Assembly: GCF_017115095.1 (NCBI RefSeq)
Contig: NZ_JABXKI010000145.1
Coordinates: 1 to 42,330 of the forward strand
From: Nostoc sp. NMS4
Lineage (GTDB): Bacteria > Cyanobacteriota > Cyanobacteriia > Cyanobacteriales > Nostocaceae
Direction: 5' to 3'
DNA: 42,330 bases
Shown here: positions 22,915 to 31,641 of the stretch, piece after piece
How the letters are laid out: every line of letters starts with the position of its first letter
Position numbering within the stretch: position 1 is the first letter of the stretch
The notes under the pieces: generated by a model
What the model was told of the DNA's origin: nothing
Seen by the model: only the letters and a program-made list of their open reading frames with translations
Databases searched by the model: none
Made by a program: the position numbers and the translations under genes

Positions 22915-25104
22915 TCACAACAACTTGTCTGGTGTAATTGGCAAATCCCGAATTCGCTTACCTGTGGCATGATAAACTGCATTAGATATGGCAGCAGCTA
23001 CCCCAACAATCGGAAGTTCCCCCAGGCTTTTAGTTCCTAGTGTATTCACATAAGGATCGTGTTCTTCAATAAACTGCACTTCCATATTGGGAATATCTGC
23101 ATGAACGGGAATCAGGTAATCGGAAAGGTTAGCACCAACTATTCTGCCCTGGTTAGCATCTATTACAGTTTTCTCCATCAGCGCCATGCCAATTCCCCAG
23201 GTAATCCCGCCGATAACTTGACTCCGCGCTGTCTTGAAGTTGAGAATTCGCCCAGCATCATAAACGCCTACGCAACGTCTAACTTTGATTTCTCCTAACA
23301 ATTCATCGACTGCAACTTCGACAAATATCGCCCCAAATGAATGTTTTGCATATTGTTGGCTCTCTGGATTGAGTGAGGATTGTTCTGTAACTTCTAAACT
23401 TTCTAATCCATGACGGCGCAGAATATCGGTGTAGCTGTCTCGCTTTGATGGGTCTTGTTTTAAAAATATTTGCCCTGACTCAACGGTAATATCTTCTATT
23501 TGCGATCCATACAGCAGAGAATTTGCATCTTTGATCGCCATTTTAATTATCTTATCCCGTGCTGCGATCGCAACTTGATGCACCGCCGGGGAAACACTCG
23601 CAACTGTCATTGAGTTCCCTGTAATCGGGGCTTTGGGAAGATTAGTATCACCTAATTCAAACGTTACTGGTACACCTAATACTTCAGCAGCTACCTGTGT
23701 CATCACTGTATAAGTACCAGTACCTATATCTTGAGTACCACTTTGTACTTTCACTTCTCCAGTGGCAAAAATTTCTATTTTTACTGATGCAGTTCTCGCA
23801 TTGGTGGGAAATGTCGCACTTGCCATTCCCCAACCAATTAGAAAATGATTGTATCGCATGGAACGGGGAACTGGATTGCGTTGTAACCATCCAAAAATTT
23901 CTGCGCCTTTTTGATAACATTCTTTCAGGGATTTACTTGACCAAGGTAATCCTTTGTGCGGGTCGATATCTGCATGATTTATTAATCTTAATTCAATTGG
24001 GTCAATATTTAAGGTGTATGCCAGTTCATCCATTGCCGATTCTAAGGCAAACATTCCCGGTGCTTCTCCTGGGCCACGCATAAAGGTTGGTGTGCCGGCG
24101 TTGATGCGTCCCAAACGGTATTTAATTTCCAAATTGGCACAGGCGTACATCATGGTTGTGGCTGCACCCACGGGTTCGGTAAAGTCATCAAACAGGGAAG
24201 TTAAGGATGTCCCAATTTGCTCGATGACGGTTAGTTTGCCTTCCTTGGTTGCACCTAACGTTAGCTGTTGCTGAGTTTCTGATCTATGTCCGCAAGCTGT
24301 GTACATTTGCGATCGCGTTAGCACAACTTTCACGGGGCGTTTTACTTGACGAGCTGCGATCGCCGCTAAGATTGTATGCGATCGCAGCAGGGCTTTACAA
24401 CCAAATCCACCCCCTAAATATTTGGAGATGACGCGGACATTTTCTTCGGGAATATTTAAAATAGATGCGATTCGGCTTTGGGTTGCAGAAACGCCTTGAG
24501 TGGTTTCATATAATGTCAAATTATCCCCTTCCCAGATGGCGATCGTTGCAGAAGGTTCTAGGGGATTATGATGTTCCATTGGGGTGGTATAAATTTGCTC
24601 CACCAAGACATCTGCTTGGACTTTCCCCGATTCAACCTCTCCTCTGGTGATTTTGGCTGGCATCATGCCAAAAAATATTGATTCGGGTTCAAATATCTCT
24701 GTACGTGCCATTGTGACTGTCGGAATGGCTTCTTCGTAGATAATTTTTACCTTAGAGGCAGCAGTTTCGGCTTGTTCTAAAGTTTCGGCAATTACAACCC
24801 CCAGATGTTGACCATCGTAGTAAATGTTATGGTCTTTTTCGGTTGACTGAGGTTGTGGAGGGCCAAAGAAGGGTATCTTTACCAGAGATGGAGTTTGTTG
24901 GTAAGTAAGGATATCTAGGACACCGGGGGCGACTGCGGCGGCGGATGTGTCTATTTGGATAATTTTACCACTGGCGATCGCGCTTTGAAAAATCACTCCA
25001 TAAGTTAAATTCTCTATTGGCACGTCGGCGGTGTAAGGTGCTTCTCCGGTAACTTTCAGCCTACCATCAACGCGATCGAGTGGTTTACCGATAATTTCAT
25101 TCAT
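22915..25104 (-). CDS. Molybdenum hydroxylase large subunit (xanthine dehydrogenase/PaoC-like)
   Basis: This 729-residue molybdopterin-binding subunit of a xanthine dehydrogenase-family enzyme matches in length the PaoC/YagR type of aldehyde oxidoreductase. Visible elements are the N-terminal GKPLDRVDGRLKVTGEAPYTAD, GGGFGCKALLRSH near residue 235, RGPGEAPGMFALESAMDE near 349, SGTQDIGTGTYTVM near 445 and the active-site glutamate region GTKSLGELPIVGVAAA near the C-terminus. It would receive electrons from the substrate at Mo and pass them to the 2Fe-2S and FAD subunits encoded upstream (26403-26951, 25409-26416). About 300 bases of nested repeats separate it from the FAD gene. The substrate is probably an aldehyde or N-heterocycle. 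Confidence 0.93.
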   Translation of the reverse strand: MNEIIGKPLDRVDGRLKVTGEAPYTADVPIENLTYGVIFQSAIASGKIIQIDTSAAAVAPGVLDILTYQQTPSLVKIPFFGPPQPQSTEKDHNIYYDGQHLGVVIAETLEQAETAASKVKIIYEEAIPTVTMARTEIFEPESIFFGMMPAKITRGEVESGKVQADVLVEQIYTTPMEHHNPLEPSATIAIWEGDNLTLYETTQGVSATQSRIASILNIPEENVRVISKYLGGGFGCKALLRSHTILAAIAARQVKRPVKVVLTRSQMYTACGHRSETQQQLTLGATKEGKLTVIEQIGTSLTSLFDDFTEPVGAATTMMYACANLEIKYRLGRINAGTPTFMRGPGEAPGMFALESAMDELAYTLNIDPIELRLINHADIDPHKGLPWSSKSLKECYQKGAEIFGWLQRNPVPRSMRYNHFLIGWGMASATFPTNARTASVKIEIFATGEVKVQSGTQDIGTGTYTVMTQVAAEVLGVPVTFELGDTNLPKAPITGNSMTVASVSPAVHQVAIAARDKIIKMAIKDANSLLYGSQIEDITVESGQIFLKQDPSKRDSYTDILRRHGLESLEVTEQSSLNPESQQYAKHSFGAIFVEVAVDELLGEIKVRRCVGVYDAGRILNFKTARSQVIGGITWGIGMALMEKTVIDANQGRIVGANLSDYLIPVHADIPNMEVQFIEEHDPYVNTLGTKSLGELPIVGVAAAISNAVYHATGKRIRDLPITPDKLL

Positions 25105-25153
25105 ATCAATTAATTATTACTCCTCTTTCTTGTCTTATATTTTGCACTCTTGC

Positions 25154-25413
25154 ACTAGAAGTCGCGGCTACACAGGCAAAACCCTGATTTGACCTTATAC
25201 TAATTCTGTATGAAGATGCGCTAAACCATATTTAAGTACAAGAAAGAAAAACGAACCGCATTCGCGTAGCGTCTCGTCAGAGAAGGACGCGAAGGACACA
25301 AAGAAAGAAAGAAAAAAAGAAAGAAAGAAGTTAAAAGGGTTTGGCGCAGCTTCATAAAGAAATGGTATTAGTCCGCGTAGGCGGACTTCGTTTGTATAGC
25401 CGCGATTTCTAAT
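25154..25413. mobile_element. Nested MITE-like repeats splitting the molybdenum hydroxylase operon
   Basis: Outer inverted repeats ctagaagtcgcggctacac (25154-25172) and gtatagccgcgatttctaa (right end near 25394-25412) match at 16 of 19 positions. Inside is a second element, 25196-25370, with the tatactaattc/gaaatggtatta ends also seen at 5766-5882. Inside that, the gaaccgc repeat core is interrupted by attcgcgtagcgtctcgtca and followed by a run of gaaa microsatellite units. A gtccgc-gtag-gcggac hairpin lies at 25371-25386. The right outer repeat supplies the last codons and stop of the FAD subunit gene. No real gene is present; frames here are spurious. Confidence 0.65.
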
Positions 25414-26416
25414 CGCTAGGGCTAGGTACAAGATATAAGTTGTCCCCTTCCGCCACAACTGAGAGGGCGCGTACTAAAGCGCGTTTGACTAATTCAATTT
25501 TGAATTCATTGTCTGTTTGCGGTTTTGCTTCTTTGACTGCTGTTGCGGCTGCGGCTGTAAAAATAGCTTCGTTAATTGCTTTCCCTTTGAGAAATTCCTC
25601 AGCTTCCCAAACACGCCAAGGTTTGGGTGCGACTCCTCCAAAAGCGATGCGTGCTGATTTGATGATATTTTGTTCTATATCTAAGGCAACAGCTACGGAA
25701 ACGAGAGCAAATTCGTAAGCAGCTCGATCTCTTACTTTTAAATAATGAGATTTATATGCAGAATCTGGAACTTCAATAGCAACAATTAATTCTCCCGGCT
25801 GTAATAGAGTTTCTTTTGATGGTGTCTCACCTGGTAAAAGATAAAAATCATGAATTGAAATTCGCCGTGCTGTTTCTATTCCTTGGATGCAAATTACTGC
25901 ATCTAATGCGGTCAAAGCTACAGCTAAATCGGAGGGATGAACGGCAATACAATGTTCGCTGGCTCCGAAAATGGAATGCATTCGATTGTAACCTGTAATT
26001 GCCGAACAACCTATACCGGGAGTGCGTTTATTACAAGGAAAAACCGGATCGCGAAAATAACCACAGCGAACTTTTTGCAGTAAATTTCCGCCGACTGTTG
26101 CCATATTTCGCAGTTGCGGTGAAGCGCTTTGTAATAAAGCTTGGCTAATTACGGGATAACATTCTTGAATTTGGGGATGAAAAGCCACATCACTCATCCG
26201 AGAAATAGCACCAATGCGGATTCCATTCGGTTGAGATTCAATATCTGCTAAGGGCAAACTATTAATATCAATTAATATATTCGCTGTTTGCACTCCATCT
26301 TTCATTAATCCGAGTAAATCTGTGCCACCAGCAATAAATGCAGCAGTTTTGTCTTGCTCAACTGTGGCGATCGCTATTTCTTCTGAGGTAACTTTAGCAT
26401 AACTAAATGGCTGCAT
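25409..26416 (-). CDS. Molybdenum hydroxylase FAD-binding subunit (PaoB-like)
   Basis: This 335-residue protein belongs to the CoxM/PaoB family that carries FAD and passes electrons to an acceptor. FAD-binding signatures are AAFIAGGTDLLGLMKDG (residues 25-41) and ATVGGNLLQ (107-113). The segment KVRCGYFRD-x4-CNKRTPGIGC, with C118, C128 and C137, matches the extra cysteine cluster of PaoB-type subunits, which in E. coli binds a 4Fe-4S centre. Its start overlaps the end of the 2Fe-2S gene by 14 bases, so these two are coupled. The stop codon lies in the right inverted repeat of the adjacent MITE-like element, so the original C-terminus may have been altered slightly. Confidence 0.92.
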   Translation of the reverse strand: MQPFSYAKVTSEEIAIATVEQDKTAAFIAGGTDLLGLMKDGVQTANILIDINSLPLADIESQPNGIRIGAISRMSDVAFHPQIQECYPVISQALLQSASPQLRNMATVGGNLLQKVRCGYFRDPVFPCNKRTPGIGCSAITGYNRMHSIFGASEHCIAVHPSDLAVALTALDAVICIQGIETARRISIHDFYLLPGETPSKETLLQPGELIVAIEVPDSAYKSHYLKVRDRAAYEFALVSVAVALDIEQNIIKSARIAFGGVAPKPWRVWEAEEFLKGKAINEAIFTAAAATAVKEAKPQTDNEFKIELVKRALVRALSVVAEGDNLYLVPSPSD

Positions 26417-26951
26417 CTTCCTTTTCCTCTAGCACATCTCGAATTGCCGCAATAATATTTGGGTATGCTCCACAACGGCAAAGGTTTCCACTCATTTTTT
26501 CCCGAATTTCTGCTTCAGATTTGGGCAATTCTTCTAATATCATCCCTACGGCTGAGATAATTTGACCCGATGTGCAGTATCCACATTGAAAAGCATCATG
26601 GGTAATAAAGGCAGTTTGCATCGGATGGAGTTTACCATCTTGTGCTAATCCCTCAATTGTGGTAATTTTACTATCGATGTGCATAACTGCTAGAGTCATA
26701 CAAGAGTTAATTCGCCGATTATCTACTAATACAGTACACGCACCACATTCGCCGCGATCGCAAGCTTTTTTAGTACCCATTAAACCCAGTTTTTCTCGAA
26801 GTGCATCTAGTAAAGTAACACGAGGTTCTAACTTCAGGGAGTAAGATATATTATTGACAGTCAGTGATAATTCTCCTTCCTCTGAACCGAATATTTTCAC
26901 CTCCTGGGTACGTGAGTCTGAAGTTATTAAAGCTAAAGAATTTTCTTCCAT
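26403..26951 (-). CDS. Molybdenum hydroxylase 2Fe-2S subunit (PaoA-like)
   Basis: This 182-residue protein carries both [2Fe-2S] clusters of the enzyme: the plant-type site CDRGECGACTVLV plus RINSC, and the second site CGYCTSGQI plus GNLCRCGAYPNI. It is the first gene of the operon 2Fe-2S, FAD, Mo. Unlike E. coli PaoA it shows no Tat signal: the first 25 residues lack twin arginines and a hydrophobic core. The enzyme is therefore probably cytoplasmic. It is divergent from the FAD monooxygenase gene, with about 125 bases between the two starts. Confidence 0.93.
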   Translation of the reverse strand: MEENSLALITSDSRTQEVKIFGSEEGELSLTVNNISYSLKLEPRVTLLDALREKLGLMGTKKACDRGECGACTVLVDNRRINSCMTLAVMHIDSKITTIEGLAQDGKLHPMQTAFITHDAFQCGYCTSGQIISAVGMILEELPKSEAEIREKMSGNLCRCGAYPNIIAAIRDVLEEKEDAAI

Positions 26952-27000
26952 ATCTTATGTAGATAATAATTACATCATTTACTATAGTAGCGTTGAAGAA

Positions 27001-27032
27001 GAATTCAGGAGTCAGAATTCAGGAGTCAGAAT
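27001..27032. repeat. gaattcaggagtca tandem repeat in a divergent promoter
   Basis: Two iterations of gaattcaggagtca lie between the 2Fe-2S gene and the monooxygenase start. A related unit occurs inside the PaaK-like gene (12687-12724). Confidence 0.65.
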
Positions 27033-27075
27033 AACCACTGTGGATCTAGCTCAAAGGTTACATAGACTTAATAAT

Positions 27076-28272
27076 ATGAATACAAATTTAACTGAGAAAT
27101 TATCCCAACCCATAGTAGAGAAAGTTGCTATTGTCGGTGCTGGCCCAGGCGGTTTGGCTGCTGCGATCGCACTGAGAAGTCAAGGGATAGAGGTTCAAGT
27201 ATACGAAAAAGCCAAAGAATTTCGTCCAGCGGGAACTGGACTAGGACTAGCCCCTAATGGCTTAAATTCTTTAGATGCGATCGCGCCAGGAATTGTCGAA
27301 ACTCTCAAAAGTTCAGGGTGCGAGGTTCACCACACGGTTTTAAAGAATATTCAGTCTGAGACAATCCGAACTAACGCAACTAAATATTTAGAGCAATACG
27401 GACAACCGTTGTTGACTATTTGGTGGTATCGTCTACAGCAAGTCTTAGCCTCTAGATTGCCGTCTGAAATCATTCATCTCAATCATCGCTGCATCGGCTT
27501 TGAACAAGATACAAATGGTGTGGAAATTCATTTTGATGGCAAAAAATCAGTATATGCAGATTTGCTGATTGGCGCTGATGGCGTTAACTCTGTCATCAGA
27601 GAAAGTTTATTTGGCGAGGGTAAGCCTAATTACATCGGTAGTATGTGTTGGCGTGCCGTCATCAAGTATCGCCACGAGCTATTTAATGACTATGAACTAG
27701 TTTTTGTCAAAGGCAATAAACAGTTTATGTACCTTCTGAATGTGGGCGGCGGCTATACTAGTTGGATTAGTCGGAAGTTCTCGCCTGAATACTCCCTTTC
27801 CCACAACGCTGATGCAGTGAAATCTCGCATTCTCCATGAATTAGCCGACTGGGATGAATCCTTTCGGGCGGTGGTAGAAGAGACACCAGCCGAGGAAATT
27901 TGGGAAGGGCCGATTTGCGATCGCCCACCGTTAACTCAATGGAGTCAAGGCAGGGTAACTCTCTTAGGCGATGCGGCTCATCCAATGGCTCCTGCAATGG
28001 GACAGGGAGCCAATACCACTTTTGAAGATGCTTACCAACTGCGAGAGTGTTTTTCTGATTCAGCTAATCTCCAAGAAGCTCTGACTAAATACGAACAGTA
28101 TCGCATCGAGCGCACAAAACTTATCCAAGCTCGTAGCGCCTTGGGTGAGATGCGGTACTACGACGACGCTAACTTTGCGGCATCCACCGGGCAGACGCAA
28201 GAGCGCCAAATGAGTCTTAATGATGATTTTCACAAATGGGTGTACAATTTCAAACCATCTGTAAAAAGTTAA
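27076..28272 (+). CDS. FAD-dependent aromatic/urate-type monooxygenase
   Basis: This group A flavoprotein hydroxylase has 398 residues from the ATG at 27076. A longer frame opens at 26854 but would overlap the divergent 2Fe-2S gene and a repeat, and the first 74 residues lack conservation. Motifs are VAIVGAGPGGLAAAIAL (Rossmann GxGxxG), LLIGADGVNSVIRESLFG (DG motif) and RVTLLGDAAHPMAPAMGQGA (GD motif). The order and length fit salicylate hydroxylase, zeaxanthin epoxidase-like and HpxO-type urate hydroxylase families; the exact substrate is unknown. Its placement divergent to a xanthine dehydrogenase-family operon raises the possibility of a shared N-heterocycle or aromatic pathway (inference). 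Confidence 0.88.
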   Translation: MNTNLTEKLSQPIVEKVAIVGAGPGGLAAAIALRSQGIEVQVYEKAKEFRPAGTGLGLAPNGLNSLDAIAPGIVETLKSSGCEVHHTVLKNIQSETIRTNATKYLEQYGQPLLTIWWYRLQQVLASRLPSEIIHLNHRCIGFEQDTNGVEIHFDGKKSVYADLLIGADGVNSVIRESLFGEGKPNYIGSMCWRAVIKYRHELFNDYELVFVKGNKQFMYLLNVGGGYTSWISRKFSPEYSLSHNADAVKSRILHELADWDESFRAVVEETPAEEIWEGPICDRPPLTQWSQGRVTLLGDAAHPMAPAMGQGANTTFEDAYQLRECFSDSANLQEALTKYEQYRIERTKLIQARSALGEMRYYDDANFAASTGQTQERQMSLNDDFHKWVYNFKPSVKS

Positions 28273-28451
28273 ATTTTCGAGTGCAGTTAGCGCAGAAAGT
28301 TATAGCAAGGGGTAATCTTATCGAGTAATTTCAGAATATCAAAAGTGACTGTTTTTAGTCAAGCCCTCAAACGCAACAAATTCGTTGAATAATTGAGAAT
28401 TATTCGCGTGAAATCAACATAACTTCATCAAATTGTTAATTTTTGTAAAAA
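28273..28451. other. Non-coding region after the monooxygenase gene
   Basis: AT-rich sequence with no gene, leading into the HIP1 hairpin at 28452. Nothing else is recognised. Confidence 0.5.
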
Positions 28452-28482
28452 GCGATCGCACTGAATATGGGAGTGCGATCGC
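28452..28482. terminator. HIP1-based hairpin, probable terminator
   Basis: gcgatcgcact and agtgcgatcgc form an 11-bp stem around a 9-base loop, followed by attaatttttt. Each arm is built from a HIP1 octamer. It lies 180 bases past the monooxygenase stop, so linkage to that gene is uncertain. Confidence 0.45.
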
Positions 28483-28540
28483 ATTAATTTTTTGGGGTAA
28501 AGTGAAGTATTATATCAAATCCGTTTGTATCGAAATTATT

Positions 28541-28580
28541 CCTCTTCCTCTGCGCCCTCAGCGTCTCTGCGGTTTTTTAA
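28541..28580 (-). repeat. Dispersed gaaccgc-type repeat, degenerate copy
   Basis: The plus strand reads cctctgcgccctcagcgtct then ctgcggttttt, the complement of the aaccgcagagacgctgagg form of the family found at 34783-34830. It is short and lacks the MITE ends. Confidence 0.6.
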
Positions 28581-28673
28581 TCATTCAGATGCTACCGGAT
28601 TTAATATTAAATCTCATTTTAGAGTTGCTAATTTACCCCTATTTTTAGTCGAGATTGAACGGAAGTAATCAGC

Positions 28674-29183
28674 TTAGTATCTAGGTTTAATCTCCTGAAA
28701 ATTTTCGATTGTCAGAAAGATTTCTTCATCAGCGATTTTACTATCGTAATCAATATTAATTTTGGTTGGATAGCCGAGTTTAGCATTGTATTCTACATTC
28801 AGATTGTATGCCTTACGTTTGATAGCATCTTGAATCACATTAAAAAGCTTGGGGATTGTGTTGTATTTTTGAAAGAATTCTGGATTAACTGGTTTACCCG
28901 TAGCAACAGAAGTGATTGAAGTTGGTTGACCATTACGTACTTCAATAATTACTGGCCCTCTCGCATCGGGTATACAGAAACAACTATTGCTAACCGTAAT
29001 CCGATAGTTAGAAATATTTGCCCGCTCCCACAAACGGCTATTAAAAAATAACCGTCTTGAATTCAAGTTATTATTCGTTTGTGTTTGACATTGTGGTTTA
29101 TCTGCGGTCGTTTCAGACATCGCTGGTAGATTCAGGCTTAGAGATAGCAATAGTGTTCCACTGATAATGATAGGTAAACGCAT
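28674..29183 (-). CDS. Secreted DUF6174 domain protein
   Basis: This 169-residue protein has a signal peptide (IIISGTLLLSLSLNLPAMS, cleavage near residue 23). The mature part has the pattern ISNYRITVSNSCFCIPDARG followed by PVIIEVRNGQPTSI, typical of the DUF6174 family of small exported proteins (a Tyr-rich strand, CFC, then a VxxG turn). Function is unknown. The gene appears monocistronic, with two strong hairpins in the 380-base gap upstream. Confidence 0.8.
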   Translation of the reverse strand: MRLPIIISGTLLLSLSLNLPAMSETTADKPQCQTQTNNNLNSRRLFFNSRLWERANISNYRITVSNSCFCIPDARGPVIIEVRNGQPTSITSVATGKPVNPEFFQKYNTIPKLFNVIQDAIKRKAYNLNVEYNAKLGYPTKINIDYDSKIADEEIFLTIENFQEIKPRY

Positions 29184-29396
29184 ATTAATCCTTTTAATTT
29201 TAAAAACCTAATTATTATCATACAGCAAATTGCAACTTATTTTCTTCAAAAAATGCTGTTTAAATAAACCTTATCTTTTAATTAAAGTTCTTCGAGAGAT
29301 AAATAAATATGTATTTTTGAAGAATACCTATCCATAGTCAAGTTTTCCAGAGATTAATATATATACTATTTGATTTGTGAAAATGTGTGGTGTCCA

Positions 29397-29427
29397 GATC
29401 CCCGACTTCTTCGAGAAGTCGGGGATC
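29397..29427. repeat. Perfect hairpin gatccccgacttct-tcg-agaagtcggggatc
   Basis: A 14-bp perfect stem with a 3-base loop. The gatccccgacttct arm has the look of a widespread Nostocales dispersed palindrome. It sits between two minus-strand genes and could act as a terminator or mRNA-stabilising structure. Confidence 0.65.
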
Positions 29428-29485
29428 TAATTTTTCACAAATGATTTAGGATAACTAATGAGATATCTAAAAGAAAACTGCTGTA

Positions 29486-29520
29486 TAATCCTCCTCGTAC
29501 TTGAAGTATGAGGAGGATTA
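29486..29520 (-). terminator. Terminator hairpin downstream of the RTX gene
   Basis: taatcctcctc and gaggaggatta pair perfectly, with tactt/agta extending the stem inwards. It lies 45 bases past the RTX stop codon on the minus strand and is the best terminator candidate for that gene. Confidence 0.6.
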
Positions 29521-29564
29521 AATTATCCCTAATTAGCAATGCTGATGATTGCGGCTATTGGGAT

Positions 29565-31106
29565 CTAAACAATCTCAAAGCTTGTAGCTGATAAGAATGG
29601 TGGGGCTGTGAATTGATTGTTATCGTTATCAATGTTGGCAAACAGACTACCTGTCCCCAAGCCTGGTGATGTCAAGTTTTGGTTGAAGTACAAGTTGCCA
29701 GTTCCAAGACTGTAAGTAATGAGTCCAGAGCTAGTTGCTGCTGCTGCATCATTAGCGACAATCCTAATTTGGAACAGATTATTGAGTCCGGTAAAAGTTG
29801 TCTTATCTAGGACAATTTTATCGCTAAAGTAGCTGAAGTCAGTAATTTTATCTACACCCAAATTGGCACTATTATACGCAACACCTGAGTTGAAGACAAA
29901 GCGATCGCTACCAGCGCCACCAGTCAGGATGTCATTACCTTTACCACCTCGTAAGGTATCGTTACCAGCATCTCCATAGAGTAAGTCATTGCCAGCACCA
30001 CCATAGAGGATGTCATTCCCTTCACCACCGAAGGCTCTTAACGTTGTCGCTGTACCACTACCATCAAGGAAGTCATTGCCAGCACCGCCTGTAAACCATA
30101 CCGCATTTACAGAAGTTCCTGAAAGGTTGTTGACATCGAGAGTGTCATCACCTCCACCACCATTGATTTCAAACCTCTCTGCACTGTCTACAGTCAGAGT
30201 GAAGGGAACCAGATTCAGCCGATCGAAGATTGCTCTGCCTTGAGCATCTTGTTCTAGGCGGAAATTGTCGCCCACACCCGCGCCATTGACCTCAACCACA
30301 TCAAAGCCAGCATTACCACTGATTCTGTCGCTACCATCTCCATTGTTCCAGATCAGGCGATCGTTGCCGTTTCCGCCGGTGAAGATGTCGTTCCCGCGAT
30401 TTCCGAGTATGGTATCGTTCCCATCTCCGCCAGATAGAAAGTCGATACCATCGCCACCCCGTAACAAATCGTTACCAGTATCACCATAGAGTAAGTCATT
30501 GCCAGCACCACCTGTCAGGCTGTCATTACCCTCACCACCAAAGGCTCTTAACGTTGTCGCTGTACCACTACCATCGAGTAAGTCATTGCCAGCACCGCCG
30601 GTGAACCATACCGCATTTACAGAAGTTCCTGACAGGTTGTTGACATCAAGGGTGTCATCACCTCCACCACCATTGATTTCAAACCTCTCTGCACTGTCTA
30701 CAGTCAGAGTGAAGGGAACCAGATTCAGCCGATCAAAGATTGCTTTGCCTTGAGCATCTTGTTCTAGGCGGAAATTGTCGCCCACACCCGCGCCGTTGAC
30801 CTCAACCACGTCAAAGCCAGCGTTACCACTGATTCTGTCGCTACCATCACCATTGTTCCAGATCAGGCGATCGTTGCCGTTTCCGCCGATGAAGGTATCG
30901 TTACCACGATCTCCGATTAGGGTATCGTCTCCGTTTCCACCCGATAGAAAGTCGATACCATCGCCACCTTGTAACAAATCGTTACCACCATTTCCATACA
31001 GGAAGTCATTTCCACCAAAACCATTGAAGTTATCAGAAGCGGCGTTACTAATACCTACATCTGCTCCATTAGTCGGTCCTGGCCCGGGAATCCAAGTTAC
31101 TGCCAT
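29565..31106 (-). CDS. RTX (hemolysin-type) calcium-binding repeat protein
   Basis: This 513-residue acidic, Gly/Asp/Asn-rich protein is made of nonapeptide calcium-binding repeats (GGNGNDRLI, GGAGNDLLYGD, GGDGIDFLSGG) that fold as parallel beta-rolls when Ca2+ binds outside the cell. It has no Sec signal peptide; RTX proteins are normally exported by type I secretion through a C-terminal signal, and the C-terminus (about 400-513, KITDFSYFSDKIVLDKTTF) fits that role. Residues of about 40-208 and 210-378 are two near-identical 170-residue units. Each has RTX repeats and a spacer (FRLEQDAQG, FDRLNLVPFTLTVDSAERFE). A GGAG Shine-Dalgarno precedes the ATG. No T1SS genes are nearby. The activity is unknown. 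Confidence 0.92.
   Translation of the reverse strand: MAVTWIPGPGPTNGADVGISNAASDNFNGFGGNDFLYGNGGNDLLQGGDGIDFLSGGNGDDTLIGDRGNDTFIGGNGNDRLIWNNGDGSDRISGNAGFDVVEVNGAGVGDNFRLEQDAQGKAIFDRLNLVPFTLTVDSAERFEINGGGGDDTLDVNNLSGTSVNAVWFTGGAGNDLLDGSGTATTLRAFGGEGNDSLTGGAGNDLLYGDTGNDLLRGGDGIDFLSGGDGNDTILGNRGNDIFTGGNGNDRLIWNNGDGSDRISGNAGFDVVEVNGAGVGDNFRLEQDAQGRAIFDRLNLVPFTLTVDSAERFEINGGGGDDTLDVNNLSGTSVNAVWFTGGAGNDFLDGSGTATTLRAFGGEGNDILYGGAGNDLLYGDAGNDTLRGGKGNDILTGGAGSDRFVFNSGVAYNSANLGVDKITDFSYFSDKIVLDKTTFTGLNNLFQIRIVANDAAAATSSGLITYSLGTGNLYFNQNLTSPGLGTGSLFANIDNDNNQFTAPPFLSATSFEIV
29970..30479 (-). repeat. Internal duplication of the RTX gene, unit 2
   Basis: This 510-base unit is nearly identical at DNA level to 30480-30989; long tracts match exactly (for example around ctctctgcactgtctacagt). 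The unit length is exactly 170 codons. Confidence 0.85.
30480..30989 (-). repeat. Internal duplication of the RTX gene, unit 1
   Basis: Partner of 29970-30479. Differences are scattered, many of them third-position changes, plus a few residue changes such as GGNGNDRL flanks and Lys/Arg in AQGK/AQGR. Confidence 0.85.
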
Positions 31107-31641
31107 GATTAATACTCCGAAATTCTTAATTTCTCTCAGTGAAGAATGAGTTACTAATACTTCATTTCTAGGAAAAGCATAGAAGTACTAGTTTCTATCT
31201 AGGAACTACAAAACTTATAGTTTTTTGCTCCTAAGTATTACTCAGGGAGATATTCTTCTTTTATGCAGAATATTGGTTTTTGTAAAACTTCTTCACTATG
31301 AATTTTCTAGATAGACTTGACTATATACTGACCTTTTTAGTCATTTTAAAAAGAAAGAATAGCTCGTGAATGCCTTATGCAAACTGGCTTTCAACTGATT
31401 GAACGATTTTTTTAAAGTTTAAAATAGTGCCTCTGATGTGCGAGGATTAAATACCTATTAAGTATATCTGCCACTTTAGATGTATTTATTACACAGTCGC
31501 AAATCACTTTTATGAAAAGAGCCAAATCTCATTAAAAGCAATGCCAAAAAGAATTTCAAGCGTTAAGACAAAACGTACAATCAATATCTTACCTAGTGTA
31601 ATAGACATTACATTCAACATAGGATTTAGTGTTATGTCTTT
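31107..31641. other. Non-coding region upstream of the RTX gene
   Basis: About 535 AT-rich bases without a credible gene. It must hold the RTX promoter and the 3' end of the PIN-gene transcript. No clear hairpin, known repeat or regulator site was recognised. Confidence 0.5.

Noticed and set aside
25195-25458. 87-residue minus-strand frame rich in Phe/Ser
   Set aside because: It is made of nested repeats and a gaaa microsatellite, with no protein-like features.
26854-27075. Extended N-terminus of the FAD monooxygenase
   Set aside because: It would overlap the divergent 2Fe-2S gene and a tandem repeat; the conserved Rossmann motif begins shortly after the ATG at 27076.
28433-28648. 71-residue plus-strand frame
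   Set aside because: It spans a HIP1 hairpin and a dispersed repeat, with no ribosome binding site or conserved features.
30010-31149. Several Pro/Ser-rich plus-strand frames
   Set aside because: They mirror the RTX repeats on the opposite strand; the duplicated frames are identical for the same reason.
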